Positions 17,183-26,794 are shown, counted from the stretch's first letter. The stretch: DNA of 61,432 bases from Lachnospiraceae bacterium (GCA_017503735.1 JAFVSN010000019.1:1-61432); one strand, 5' to 3'. Notes: a model not told the origin generated them from the sequence alone. Numbers and translations: made by a program.

Positions 17183-20100
17183 TTAATAAATTCCATCGGT
17201 CTTTTGTCCTATTCCCACATAATCCCCCGGATATATTACTGCAGTCTCACCGCCTTCAATCGGGAAGCGATTTTTATTATTATCTTCACGATACGAGACC
17301 TTTGCCTCTTTTCTCCATATATTATTTACATTCTCCTCAAAAATCATGCCATAATACAACAGATCGCCCTCTGTATTTTTTATTACTAACGCCACACTTA
17401 GCATAAGCATCACATCTTTCTTCCAAAAACCTTCCGAAAAATCCAGACCATTTTTTTGTTGATATTCCATCACATCAATTCCTGATTCCGCAACATAAAT
17501 TCGATGGGGCAAAGAAAGTACTCCTTCCCATTCACTTACAGTAGTTTCCGAATGTCCTTTCCATTGTCCGGATATCACATGTTCTTCCCCGATCCATTTT
17601 TTTAAAAAGCACCGATCACCGATTTCTTGTTCATAGTACAGATTCGGGAGTTCATACCCGTTTTCCGTTAACGACATCAGGCACGGCATTACCGTTAGCT
17701 TTGCGGAAGCTCCGAAGGAAGCTCCGATGCTCTTTACCCGGAAAGCAAGCGCACCTCCAAGAGGCAAACCTCCCATATTATGATAAGACGGATGCACTCC
17801 CTTGCGAAGTGGCAGGGCATCCCACTCACTGTTCTCAACTTCGCTCTGTCCCACCTTGTAATGCAGTTCTTCCGTTACATCTTCCCAAGCAACAGTACCG
17901 GTTACATCGTATACCGTAAAATCATATAACCTTCCTATGACATACACCGGCACAATCTCCTCTGCCACATAATGAGATGGCTGGACATTACACCTGCGTT
18001 CCGTCTCACTTTCTTTTCCTTCTCCGTTTACAGCAACAGAACGGCATATAATATCATAACAACCTTCCTTCGTCTGCGGTGGCAAATAAAAGCTTTGCGC
18101 TTCCATCCCAAGTGTATACCAGACTTCCGCTTCCAATCGCGTATCGTTTTCCCGGTTTCGATCATTTCCCACATCAATCCAAACCGGAAAAGGGAACCGG
18201 ACTTCGTTTTGTTTCGTTCCGCCCTTTTTCGCCAAATACCCGGTATAGTTTCTGAAACCGTATCCCTTTTTATCACTATGACATTCTTCGTTTCCTACCT
18301 GTAAGCAAAATCTTGAATACTCTCCTTCTTCATCCAGTACAAGTACACTGCTTCCTTTCGGAACCTCTTCACATTGATGCATGTCTTCCCATAAAACCTT
18401 CATTTCCGGAACACAGACAACCGGCGTATGGATATTGATTTCATTGACGCCTGACACTTCCGTTTCTCTTTCGGCTGTGCTTCCCGGTGTTCCTGTCTGT
18501 AACTCATACTGCACTTCGGCTGTCGTTTCGTATCTGCCGTTTTCTGCAGTTACTTTTAGTGGAATTCCGCTCTTATACGCTTCCGTATACTCCGTTTCCG
18601 GAATGCTTTCCTTAATGGTTTCCATTGCTTCCGCGGACAGCTCTGTTTGTTCGGTTCCTTCTGTCTCTGTAAACAGGCTGACTCCGCCAATCTTAATGAC
18701 ATCGCTCTTTGCGGAAAGTCCTGTACTGTCATTTACCGCCTTATTATGGCACAGGGTTTCCAGATACGCAGATACATACGCATCCTTATCCGCCACTCCG
18801 TTTGGTACGATGATATACACTTCTTCCCGTTCCAGATCAAGGCGCGGTACTCCGTTTTCATAAACATCCCAGACAAACCGTTCACTGTCGGAGAATGTTT
18901 CCACTTCATAGGACGGTAACGGTTTTGTTCCGGACTCCGTTACCGGAATCACGGTTCTCCCGGCTTCAAGGGCAGCATTTTCCACCGCCACTGTTTTCGG
19001 GACATAGATTCCTCCTTCCTCCACGCTCCAGTAAGACAATGACTTTAACAGTTCCACCGGTACACTGTTTGTATAGTACCGCTGTTCACTGATATGCAGA
19101 CTTTCATCCGACGGATCTTCCCACTGGACTTTATACGGCACGGTTACATATACCCTTACCGTTGTTTCCCCTCCCGTCTTTGTGAGTTTTCCGTAAAACA
19201 TCCAGGCACCGGTCTTTGCACGTACCGCCACCGCTTCCGTGGAAGGGATTGCTCCCGGTACTTCAAGGATACCGTCGATTACCACATCCGATACCTGATA
19301 GGGCTGTTTATCGGTAAGTGCCCCCGTAGATGCATCATAATCATCCGCATAAATCTGTACGGTAGCCTCCTTTGCAATCTCTATCTCCCAGGTTCCGTCC
19401 GGTGCCGGTGTTATACTATCCGGTGTTTCTTTTTCCGGCATAGATAACGGGTTTTGTTTCCAGCACGCATACAGATTCTTTAAATTCGGGTTTGTCAGTA
19501 TCTTTACGGCATGTCCCGTATTATCAAAGTACATCTCCCCGCTTCCTCTGGTACCGGAGTAATACCCCATAAAGGTATATCCGGTCTTTTGCGGAACCTT
19601 TACGTTCTCTCCCGTAATGCTTCCCATGCTGTCAAACCGCATGGTAACGGAACCCTGCCCGGAGGTTGTTGCTCCCCTGTCATCCAGTTTTATGTTATAC
19701 TCATTGGGTTGCCAGTACGCATACAGGGTTTCATTTTCCGTAGGCTTATAGGTCTGTGTTTCTTCCTTGTCATACCGCATAATGGCTTCCATATCCGTTT
19801 CGGTTCTTGTCAGTCCCCAGCCAAGGAAGGTATAACCGGCACATTCCGGTACCGGCAATACAACGGAAGCATCACTACCGCTCCAGTACGGGAAGAGGGT
19901 AAATTCATCCCCCTGTGTGGCACTGAGCCTTTGCACTACCATACCCAGGACATATTGGCGGCGGTAAACATATTGGGAGGCTTTCTTATGAAACAGTTGC
20001 CATCCGGTGAATACTAAGTCTGCTTTGGTATTCTCCTCCGTAAGTGTTACGGCCGGTGTGGAAGAACCGGTTGCTTCTTCCCTCAGATGATAATTCACCG

Positions 20101-23100
20101 TAAAGGATTTATCCCCTAACGCATCCGGAATGGTATAGGAAGTATCATACCCCACTTCCTTTGAATCCGTTATCAGTACCGGTGTTACACGGATTTCCGA
20201 CTCTGCCACGTTGATTGTATAGGTAATCGGATTCCACTTTGCATACACCATACCGTTTCCCGGTTTTGTCCATGCCGAAACAGGATTGCCGTTTTTATCA
20301 AACAGTTCTTCTCCTTCCCCGTAAGGTTTGGTATAAAAGCCGTCAAAGGTATATCCGGTCTTTGTGGGAACAGATACTTTCGGTCCTTTTTGCAGATACA
20401 CGATATTAACAGTAGACTGTGGAAGGGTTGTTGCTCCCATACCGTTTAAGGTAACGGTACAGGTATTTATATTCCATCTTGCATAGGCGGTTATGTTTCC
20501 GGAATAATTCCACAATCCGTTTTTCCAGTACGTACCGGAAGAATAAGTTTCGGTACCGTCATAGATTCTATTTCCTCCGGTTTTAGCATCCCACCAGCCG
20601 GCAAAGGTATAGCCCGGATAGTTTACTCCCGATGCGATACGGTTATTGACGGTTTCTTCGTATCGGACCGGAACTTTATCCGCTGTTACCGTTCCTCCGT
20701 TTGCATCTAAGGTAATGGTATATTCCTTACTTTCCCACTGCGCGATTAAGGTAGGATGTCCGTAACAGTCCACGATACTGTCTTTGGTTACTTTGGTATC
20801 GCCGTACCACCATCCAACAAAGGTATAACCGGTACATGTCGGTGTAGGAAGTTCCCCGTAAGTACTTCCGTACAGTACCTCCTTTGTGGTAGGGCTTACC
20901 GTACCGCCGTTAGGGTCAAAGGTTACGGTACGTTCCAGTGAATCCCACCATGCAACAAGGGTATGGTTGGTACTTGCCTGCACAATACTTGTCGCAGTTA
21001 CTTCCGCATTCTTATAAATCCATCCGTTAAAATGATGGTTCGTTCTTGTAGGAATCGGAAGGGTGCCATAAGCTTCCCCGAAGGTTACGGTTTTCGTAGT
21101 AGGAGAAACACTTCCCCCGTTGGCATCAAAGGTTACGGTCACATCCCCTGCCACATACACTCTTATGGTGGTTGTTTTCGGGTATGCGTTCTTTGCGGTA
21201 TCACAGTACGTTCCGTAAGACAGTGTTACCGTCTGCCATGTATTATACTTTGAAGGATTGAATCCGCTTGCGGTACAGGTAACTTCCTTTACCGGCTGGT
21301 CGCCGTGTTTTCCGGAAGAGGATATAAAAGTGGCATAGGCGCCGTAATTCGGGGCTTGTCCTATGGTAAGGGTTTGTTCCGCAAACAGAGGGGTAAGTTT
21401 TGTTACAATCTTATCGCACTCTGCATACACACGGGAGCCGTTTTTATAATACGCACCGTTTGTCTTTCCACAGCTCTGGTAATAATACTCCACCTGACCG
21501 GAATAATACCCGCACTCATAGTTCCTGCTGTATACGGGAAGCTCTCCTACGCCTCCACAGGTACCGCACTGGGTGGCCACAGTTTTATCCCCGTTACAGG
21601 TATAACAGTCCACGGTTACTTTACCGGAGCTGCATCCACTGTTGGTACACGGTATCTTACCCGAAGTACAGCTACCGTTGGTACAGGAAACGTTACCATC
21701 TCCGCCACAGGTACCACAGTTTACGGACACTTTACCACCGGTACATTTGGAGCAGGTTTTGTCTGCCAGTTGCTTTTTACAAGTACCGGAGGAAGATGAG
21801 CTTGCACCACATTTATTACATGTATAAAAATAGGTATGACTTACAGAACCGTCATATCCTTGTTGACCACAAGCAGTACACTTGGTTACGACGCGGTTGC
21901 CGTCTCCTCCGCAGGTACCGCAGGATGTCGTTTTACTTCCCCTACAGACAGAACAAGTCTGTAAAGCTCCCGATACTCCCGGAACAGATTCCTTTCCGGT
22001 TCCTCTACAGTTGGAACAGGAAACCTTACCACCGGAACAGTCGGAGTTATTACAGGAAACGGTTGTAAGTGTGGTTAATGTATGGGAACGGGAGTCCACA
22101 AAGCTTCCTCCGCAGGTGCCTCCGCTTACTTTCCCATCGCCACCGCAAGTGCTACAGTTCTGTTGTTTCTTTCCGGTACCGCTACAGCTTCCGCATGAAA
22201 CTAAATCATCACCGCCACAAGTACCGCAGTTTACTTTATCCGTACCGCCACAGGTCGGACAGTTTGCTTTTGTTGTCCCGGAACCGTTACATGCACCACA
22301 GCGTTCCTGCACATATCCCGAACTACAACTACTATTGGTACAAGGTTTGTATCCGCTTACATACTCCGGTCCCAGACAATACGTGGAATGGGAATGATAC
22401 GACGGACTATAACAGGAACTTTGGGTACAAATATGCTGGGTTCCCGTATAACAGTAATCCCCATGAATATCCGAAAAGGCAGACGGAACCGGTTTTGGCG
22501 GACTTACCTTCTGCGGAACGGAAGTCGGCTGTTGAATCGGATAAGGTCGCGGCACTCTGGTTGGTGCCTGAGTAGGAACTCGTGTTGGCATCGGTATCTG
22601 TGTCGGTACCGGTGTTGCCGGTGGTGCAGATACTTCTATCTTCTCAAAGTTTGCCGTTATGGTAACATCCTTTTTTACCACATGGGTGTTCCCGGACACG
22701 GTGGCACCGCTCCAGCCCGTAAAGCGATATCCTTCGTTTGCGCTCTGCCATAGAGTAATGGTAGTACCTTCTTCATACATACCACTCTCTCCCGCAGTAC
22801 CTCCGTTAGAAGGATTTACTTTTACGGTTACTTTATAGGTCTTTGTGACATCTTCTTCGTAATGGTATACGGTATAGGTTGCTTCTCTGCCGAGATAGGT
22901 CAGCCCTTTACTTTTCAGAATCGGGCCGCATTCATCACACCATCGCAAAGGGACTTTACCCGGACCGGGAGCGTTTTTGTCTTTCACGATTTCCATTCCC
23001 ACATGGGTTAAAGGTGTATTCTGTCCACCCGGAGGAAGTTCTTTCAATACCCGTTTATATTCCCGACTGTTTTTTGTACATACACCACAGTTATAGCAAC

Positions 23101-23401
23101 GGTAATAAACATCCCAAGTACCTCTATTGTCTGTTATTGGTTCACCTTTAATATAACCGTCGCCTAAGTCCAAATCGCTACCTGAACCGGCACCAGCCTC
23201 GGTTAGCCACTCTTTTCCCGAACCACCACAGACACTACAACCATAATAGGCCACCGGTACTGCCTTTCCACCCTGCGGACAGGAACCGCCCCATACCTCT
23301 GCGGCGTGTGCTTCGTGATGTTCCGCATCCATAAGAGGAAAAAGTGTTACTAAAGTACAAAGTAACAGCAATACTGCCAGTTTTCGTTTATGTATACGCA
23401 T
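17183..23401 (-). CDS. Giant secreted protein: CxxC zinc-finger-like array plus InlB B-repeats
   Basis: About 2072 residues from ATG 23399-23401 (AAAGGAG upstream). The signal peptide is clear (MRIHKRKLAVLLLLCTLVTL, cleavage probably after AHA). In order: a Cys-containing N-domain; one divergent InlB-like repeat (about 190-255); a Pro/Thr/Val stalk (about 260-310); a Cys-rich region with about 19 CxxC or CxxxxC knuckles (about 315-645); several InlB B-repeats (about 760-1375, such as TFDANGGSV...GWWDAKTGG); and a roughly 700-residue C-terminal region that I do not recognise. No LPXTG, choline-binding or LysM anchor was seen, so it is either secreted or held by protein contacts. It may be an adhesin, perhaps connected with the neighbouring Tad-like operon; that link is inference. 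Confidence 0.85.
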   Translation of the reverse strand: MRIHKRKLAVLLLLCTLVTLFPLMDAEHHEAHAAEVWGGSCPQGGKAVPVAYYGCSVCGGSGKEWLTEAGAGSGSDLDLGDGYIKGEPITDNRGTWDVYYRCYNCGVCTKNSREYKRVLKELPPGGQNTPLTHVGMEIVKDKNAPGPGKVPLRWCDECGPILKSKGLTYLGREATYTVYHYEEDVTKTYKVTVKVNPSNGGTAGESGMYEEGTTITLWQSANEGYRFTGWSGATVSGNTHVVKKDVTITANFEKIEVSAPPATPVPTQIPMPTRVPTQAPTRVPRPYPIQQPTSVPQKVSPPKPVPSAFSDIHGDYCYTGTQHICTQSSCYSPSYHSHSTYCLGPEYVSGYKPCTNSSCSSGYVQERCGACNGSGTTKANCPTCGGTDKVNCGTCGGDDLVSCGSCSGTGKKQQNCSTCGGDGKVSGGTCGGSFVDSRSHTLTTLTTVSCNNSDCSGGKVSCSNCRGTGKESVPGVSGALQTCSVCRGSKTTSCGTCGGDGNRVVTKCTACGQQGYDGSVSHTYFYTCNKCGASSSSSGTCKKQLADKTCSKCTGGKVSVNCGTCGGDGNVSCTNGSCTSGKIPCTNSGCSSGKVTVDCYTCNGDKTVATQCGTCGGVGELPVYSRNYECGYYSGQVEYYYQSCGKTNGAYYKNGSRVYAECDKIVTKLTPLFAEQTLTIGQAPNYGAYATFISSSGKHGDQPVKEVTCTASGFNPSKYNTWQTVTLSYGTYCDTAKNAYPKTTTIRVYVAGDVTVTFDANGGSVSPTTKTVTFGEAYGTLPIPTRTNHHFNGWIYKNAEVTATSIVQASTNHTLVAWWDSLERTVTFDPNGGTVSPTTKEVLYGSTYGELPTPTCTGYTFVGWWYGDTKVTKDSIVDCYGHPTLIAQWESKEYTITLDANGGTVTADKVPVRYEETVNNRIASGVNYPGYTFAGWWDAKTGGNRIYDGTETYSSGTYWKNGLWNYSGNITAYARWNINTCTVTLNGMGATTLPQSTVNIVYLQKGPKVSVPTKTGYTFDGFYTKPYGEGEELFDKNGNPVSAWTKPGNGMVYAKWNPITYTINVAESEIRVTPVLITDSKEVGYDTSYTIPDALGDKSFTVNYHLREEATGSSTPAVTLTEENTKADLVFTGWQLFHKKASQYVYRRQYVLGMVVQRLSATQGDEFTLFPYWSGSDASVVLPVPECAGYTFLGWGLTRTETDMEAIMRYDKEETQTYKPTENETLYAYWQPNEYNIKLDDRGATTSGQGSVTMRFDSMGSITGENVKVPQKTGYTFMGYYSGTRGSGEMYFDNTGHAVKILTNPNLKNLYACWKQNPLSMPEKETPDSITPAPDGTWEIEIAKEATVQIYADDYDASTGALTDKQPYQVSDVVIDGILEVPGAIPSTEAVAVRAKTGAWMFYGKLTKTGGETTVRVYVTVPYKVQWEDPSDESLHISEQRYYTNSVPVELLKSLSYWSVEEGGIYVPKTVAVENAALEAGRTVIPVTESGTKPLPSYEVETFSDSERFVWDVYENGVPRLDLEREEVYIIVPNGVADKDAYVSAYLETLCHNKAVNDSTGLSAKSDVIKIGGVSLFTETEGTEQTELSAEAMETIKESIPETEYTEAYKSGIPLKVTAENGRYETTAEVQYELQTGTPGSTAERETEVSGVNEINIHTPVVCVPEMKVLWEDMHQCEEVPKGSSVLVLDEEGEYSRFCLQVGNEECHSDKKGYGFRNYTGYLAKKGGTKQNEVRFPFPVWIDVGNDRNRENDTRLEAEVWYTLGMEAQSFYLPPQTKEGCYDIICRSVAVNGEGKESETERRCNVQPSHYVAEEIVPVYVIGRLYDFTVYDVTGTVAWEDVTEELHYKVGQSEVENSEWDALPLRKGVHPSYHNMGGLPLGGALAFRVKSIGASFGASAKLTVMPCLMSLTENGYELPNLYYEQEIGDRCFLKKWIGEEHVISGQWKGHSETTVSEWEGVLSLPHRIYVAESGIDVMEYQQKNGLDFSEGFWKKDVMLMLSVALVIKNTEGDLLYYGMIFEENVNNIWRKEAKVSYREDNNKNRFPIEGGETAVIYPGDYVGIGQKTDGIY
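19440..21140 (-). repeat. InlB B-repeat (Listeria-Bacteroides repeat) block
   Basis: Within the giant protein, about six to seven units follow the pattern V-T-F-D/N-x-N/M-G-G/A ... GYTF-x-GW/F ... AxW. Examples are TVTFDPNGGTVSPTT with GYTFVGWWYGDTKV, and CTVTLNGMGATTLPQ with GYTFDGFYTKPYGEG. In internalin B such repeats form small beta-grasp domains that project the protein from the cell surface. Units vary in length, so they have diverged since duplication. Confidence 0.85.
21470..22400 (-). repeat. DnaJ-like CxxC knuckle array inside a secreted protein
   Basis: The encoded segment repeats CGTCGGDG, CSNCRGTG, CPTCGGTD and CTNSGCSSGKV, about 19 knuckles in about 310 residues. The CxxCxGxG form is that of the DnaJ zinc-finger domain, which uses four knuckles to bind two zinc ions. 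Here the array is far longer and exported. At DNA level the repeats are visible as recurring CCGCCACAGGTACCGCA-like blocks on the plus strand. Metal binding or disulfide bonding outside the cell is not settled by sequence. Confidence 0.85.
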
Positions 23402-23513
23402 CGCCTTTCTCCTTTCTGTTTGATATCTATTTTTAGAATTAATCGTCATACCGATTAGATGATTTTCTGTTTAAGATTTTGTGTAATCACGCTTCTCTGT
23501 ATATAATCTCCCG

Positions 23514-23554
23514 AAAACAAAAAGGAAAGACCACAACCATGTGTAGTCTTTTCC
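23514..23554 (-). terminator. Terminator after the lipoprotein gene
   Basis: On the minus strand, GGAAAAGACTACACA pairs with TGTGGTCTTTCC (23524-23554) and is followed by TTTTTGTTTT. It separates the lipoprotein from the giant surface-protein gene, which should therefore have its own promoter; I could not assign one with confidence. Confidence 0.8.
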
Positions 23555-23575
23555 TCGTTGTTTCTCTTTTCTTTT

Positions 23576-24847
23576 TTAGCGGAAGATGATTTCATATCCG
23601 TCTGCAATGGCTTTATCGACATCCTTGATAACTCTAAAGAATGTATAGGGACCGATATGAGGATTGTCTGCAGTTCCTGCCTTAACAGTAATCGGCTTCC
23701 CTTCATAATAAGCATCGATTACCGCATTTTCTCCAGAACCTACGTTATAACCCACGTTTGTTAAGGACTTCGGAAGTTGGAAGTATTTTACTCTGTACAC
23801 TCCCTGAAGAGCAAAATCTCCAAGATATGTAACACCCTCCTCGACGATTACGGTATGAGTGTTACAGTATGGCTCTTTCTCAAAGTCAAAGAAAGTCCAA
23901 TCCTTATCATAGGTTGCTCCCGTACCCTTAATGTAAAGGTAACCGTTGTCTACAAATTCGAAGGTTACGTTCTTACCCATCTTCCTTGTATCATATACCC
24001 TCGGCTTAGAAGGGTTCGGTGTCGGTGTAGCAGTCGGTGCCGGTGTCGGTGTCGGTAATGCGGTATAGTCCTTTAAACCTTCTACATTCTCCGGGCTACC
24101 GCAACAACTGAATGCTGTACTTGAAACCTTCACTCTAGTTAAGTCAAGTCCAATATAATCCGTTTCCTCTGCATAACAACCAACCGCAGCAAGAGCTGTG
24201 CCTCCAATCTTCTTTAAGGAAGACGGGAAAATAACCTTTTCAACCGATACGAAGCCAGCCAAAGAATTTTTCCCTAACTCGGTGATTCCCTCTTCAATGA
24301 TGATTGTAGTAGCATCACCAACATAGAGACCTGACACTTCTCTTGTAAACATAGCATCTACTTCGTAATACTCCTTCAAATCCTTCGTCTTACCCTTTCC
24401 TCTTACCACCAACGTCTCATCATCGTAGTAATCATACCAGACGTTATCTCCCATCTTAACCGTACCTAACAACTTAGCCTTTTCATCCACCTTTACTACC
24501 GGAGTCGGAGTATTGGTCGGAACCGGTGTTGCCGTTGGTTCCGGAGTAGGTGTAAGAGTAGGTGTCGGAACCGGACTCGGTGTCGGTGTTTCGGTCGGTA
24601 CCGGAGTCGGTGTGTCCGGGATAGTGGTTGGGGTATATTGCGGTTCTTCCGTAACCACCGGAGCAGTTACCGTCGGTGCTACCGTTGCAGTCGGTGCTGT
24701 TGTAGCTGTTACTCCAATAGTCGGTGTTGTTGCTACCGGTTTTGTATTTTCATTACATCCGGCACAACCATTACAACCGGACATTAATGTAGTAAATGTC
24801 ACAAGAACTGCTAAAACCGAAACTTTCTTCTTTTTTCTTTGGTTCAA
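23576..24847 (-). CDS. PT-rich lipoprotein with BspA-like repeat modules
   Basis: About 423 residues. The start is TTG at 24845-24847 (leading NQRKKKKVSVLAVL): AGGAGG lies exactly seven bases upstream (complement of 24855-24860), while an upstream CTG/ATG in frame has no site. The signal ends in a lipobox LMSGC, so the protein is lipidated and exported. A Thr/Pro stalk follows, then two modules resembling LRR_5 half-repeats (TTIIIEEGITELGKNSLAGF and HTVIVEEGVTYLGDFALQGV) separated by a second PT stalk. The TTG overlaps the TGA of the nuclease gene (TTGA), implying coupled translation. Ligand unknown. Confidence 0.8.
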   Translation of the reverse strand: MNQRKKKKVSVLAVLVTFTTLMSGCNGCAGCNENTKPVATTPTIGVTATTAPTATVAPTVTAPVVTEEPQYTPTTIPDTPTPVPTETPTPSPVPTPTLTPTPEPTATPVPTNTPTPVVKVDEKAKLLGTVKMGDNVWYDYYDDETLVVRGKGKTKDLKEYYEVDAMFTREVSGLYVGDATTIIIEEGITELGKNSLAGFVSVEKVIFPSSLKKIGGTALAAVGCYAEETDYIGLDLTRVKVSSTAFSCCGSPENVEGLKDYTALPTPTPAPTATPTPNPSKPRVYDTRKMGKNVTFEFVDNGYLYIKGTGATYDKDWTFFDFEKEPYCNTHTVIVEEGVTYLGDFALQGVYRVKYFQLPKSLTNVGYNVGSGENAVIDAYYEGKPITVKAGTADNPHIGPYTFFRVIKDVDKAIADGYEIIFR

Positions 24848-25926
24848 GATTGGACCTCCTTGGTTAAGTGGCAAAACATGTCCTCACCATTTAACACTTT
24901 ACTGTGACTATTCTCTTTGAATTTCAAGTACTTTTCATATTCGACGCCTAATATCTCACAAGCTTCTTTTTCCGAGTACCGGCCGTTTTCCACCAAACGA
25001 CTGACCGCTATAAATATTCCCACAGCCTGACCTTCTGCATGTCCTTCCACACGTCCTTCTGCATGTCCTTCCGCACGTCCTTCTGCATGTCCTTCCGCAC
25101 GTCCCTGCGCCAACAACTGGTCTGTTAACGTTTCATATACCTGTCCGCCCATCGCAATCTCCTCCATTTTTTCCCTCATCTCCGGTTCTTGTTTCAAAAT
25201 GTAGTCAGTCACTCGTTTCATATGACTTATCAACTCTACATAAAGCAAGCCCTTCTCTTTTCCCGTCGACATCTCCAGTCTTTTACGGATATCAAAATAC
25301 TCCATCTGCAGTCGCTTTGATTTCTCTGCATCCCTACATATCTCAGAAAACCGGCTCTCATACCGCATAAGATAATACGGTAAAAAAGCCAATAACCCCT
25401 TTTCAAATATTTCTTCCTTCGCATACTCTTGTACTTTGATAATCGGTATCTCATACATATGGGACGTTCCGTCCTGAAAACGAATCCGGACTCCTGCCTT
25501 ATCCTTTGTCCGGCCATTATGCCGCAAGTAAAGTACGCAGGACTTCGGAAACGTCATTTCATAATCATGCTCTGCCCCGGTTGTAAGTTCTATCGTTTTC
25601 ACATTCTGTAACGCTATGGCTATATCATACTCAATCATACGCAGTGCTATTGTATTGTCCGGATTGCTTTGACACTCCAAATGATATTGCTTGCCACCTA
25701 TTTCTAATACACAATCTGTAATAACAACTCCACTCTTTGTATAATGCTCGTTTTTTAGCTGAAGGATTATTTCGTTATCCGCATACTTTGTCCCAAATAC
25801 TTCATTGATTAACGGTATCATCACCTCTGGTATTCGTTCCAACATAGTACGAAACACATCATCAAATACGCTATTATCATTGTTCTCGGTTTTTTTAACC
25901 GATTGAGCTGTCTTTTGTTCCTCCAT
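24844..25926 (-). CDS. Rpn-family PD-(D/E)XK nuclease / putative transposase
   Basis: A 360-residue member of the Rpn (recombination-promoting nuclease, transposase_31-like) group. The nuclease core is at about residues 18-150: VFDDVFRTMLERIPEVMIPL at the start, and the catalytic pattern ITDCVLEIGGKQYHLECQ (Asp then Glu-x-Gln). The C-terminal part holds a Gly/Ala/Glu tandem repeat (GRAEGHAEG, see 25031-25102) and a helical end. Rpn proteins promote RecA-independent DNA exchange in E. coli and are often multicopy. It is first in an operon with the lipoprotein, an odd pairing. Promoter at 25941-25969, AGGAGG right before the ATG. Confidence 0.85.
   Translation of the reverse strand: MEEQKTAQSVKKTENNDNSVFDDVFRTMLERIPEVMIPLINEVFGTKYADNEIILQLKNEHYTKSGVVITDCVLEIGGKQYHLECQSNPDNTIALRMIEYDIAIALQNVKTIELTTGAEHDYEMTFPKSCVLYLRHNGRTKDKAGVRIRFQDGTSHMYEIPIIKVQEYAKEEIFEKGLLAFLPYYLMRYESRFSEICRDAEKSKRLQMEYFDIRKRLEMSTGKEKGLLYVELISHMKRVTDYILKQEPEMREKMEEIAMGGQVYETLTDQLLAQGRAEGHAEGRAEGHAEGRVEGHAEGQAVGIFIAVSRLVENGRYSEKEACEILGVEYEKYLKFKENSHSKVLNGEDMFCHLTKEVQS
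25031..25102. repeat. Three tandem 24-bp units in the Rpn gene
   Basis: Three consecutive copies (25031-25054, 25055-25078, 25079-25102), the last two identical and the first with one base change, encode the alternating GHAEG/GRAEG (or GRVEG) segment. The unit number is likely to vary between strains by slippage without changing the frame. Confidence 0.9.
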
Positions 25927-25940
25927 ACCTTCCTCCTATT

Positions 25941-25969
25941 ATTGTAAACTCCCTTCCTAACTTTTTCAA
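25941..25969 (-). promoter_or_regulatory. Promoter of the Rpn-lipoprotein operon
   Basis: On the minus strand: TTGAAA (complement of 25964-25969), 17-bp spacer, TACAAT (complement of 25941-25946). The start site would be only about 10 bases before the ribosome site. Confidence 0.7.
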
Positions 25970-26038
25970 GACAAATTTTATTTAATATAGACCTTTTCCC
26001 CTAAATTCTCTATTAAATTTTCAATGTGCACTCTACAT

Positions 26039-26794
26039 CTATTTCAAACAATGTTCACAAGGGAATGCACCGTCTTCCGCACTTTCCCGTTGCGAAAAAT
26101 AACAGGCAATTGCACCCTTTTTCTTGTATTCTTCACAAAAGGGTAAATGATACTTCCGGTCCTCCGTCACATAATAGACGATCTGTTCTTTTCCGGATGC
26201 GGCATAAAGGAAAGAACCGGTTTCCTTGGTAAGGCCGGAGTTCTCCGGTGCATATACGGCAAATACGCAAGGTGGGGCTATGTTCTGTTCCCATATTCCT
26301 TTCCCTGCTTTCTCCATCCGATACGTTTTTCCGAAAGGCCGGTGTACATTATGGTACTGCACGATAACCGCTTCCAGTTCTTCAAAAAAATCATCCGGAA
26401 TTCCTTTTTCCTTTTCAAAAGGATACCGGGTCCACCTATAGCCAAACTCCGCTTGTAAGGAATACAAATAGCATGTCTCCTTATCCGCAATCAGAAGGCA
26501 CGGAATTCTTTGACGCATTGCTTCCCCTGCGACTTTGTCGGTTGATCCTTCAAACAGCACTCCCAAGGTTTGAAAAAACACCTCCTCCGTCTGTATTAGT
26601 TCCGCTGACGAAACCAAATCATCCCCATCGGGAAACGCAACTTCTACTGCTGCATTTACCGCTGCCACAAGACAATCGTATTCATTTTCTTTTTTTCCTT
26701 CTTCCTGCATTTTATCCAACCGTTTTATTTGTGCAGTCATAAAAAATCCTATTGCTATTACAACAAAAAACAACGCAAAATGATATAGTTTCAT
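26039..26794 (-). CDS. Membrane-anchored protein with Ada-like Cys/His tail, last gene of the Tad-like operon
   Basis: 251 residues from ATG 26792-26794, which overlaps the previous stop by ATGA. One N-terminal helix (YHFALFFVVIAIGFFMTAQI) resembles a pilin or TadE-type anchor; the remainder should be outside the cell. The C-terminus has the pattern KYHLPFCEEYKKKG ... FSQRESAEDGAFPCEHC, resembling the zinc-binding Ada-type motif (YHxxxC ... PCxxC) seen at the ends of some exported Firmicute proteins. No enzyme domain was recognised. Its position suggests a minor structural or tip protein of the appendage; that is inference. Confidence 0.65.
   Translation of the reverse strand: MKLYHFALFFVVIAIGFFMTAQIKRLDKMQEEGKKENEYDCLVAAVNAAVEVAFPDGDDLVSSAELIQTEEVFFQTLGVLFEGSTDKVAGEAMRQRIPCLLIADKETCYLYSLQAEFGYRWTRYPFEKEKGIPDDFFEELEAVIVQYHNVHRPFGKTYRMEKAGKGIWEQNIAPPCVFAVYAPENSGLTKETGSFLYAASGKEQIVYYVTEDRKYHLPFCEEYKKKGAIACYFSQRESAEDGAFPCEHCLK

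Noticed and set aside
18028-18276. 82-codon minus-strand frame inside the giant surface protein
   Set aside because: It is an out-of-frame shadow of the 17183-23401 gene with no ribosome site.
21305-22575. Several long plus-strand frames across the Cys-rich block
   Set aside because: They are mirror frames of the CxxC repeat array; composition is low-complexity Tyr/Arg/His or Gly/Thr without ribosome sites.
24844-25926. Intact insertion sequence
   Set aside because: The Rpn-type gene has no visible terminal inverted repeats or target duplication, and it is coupled to the next gene; it is called a nuclease-type gene and not an IS.
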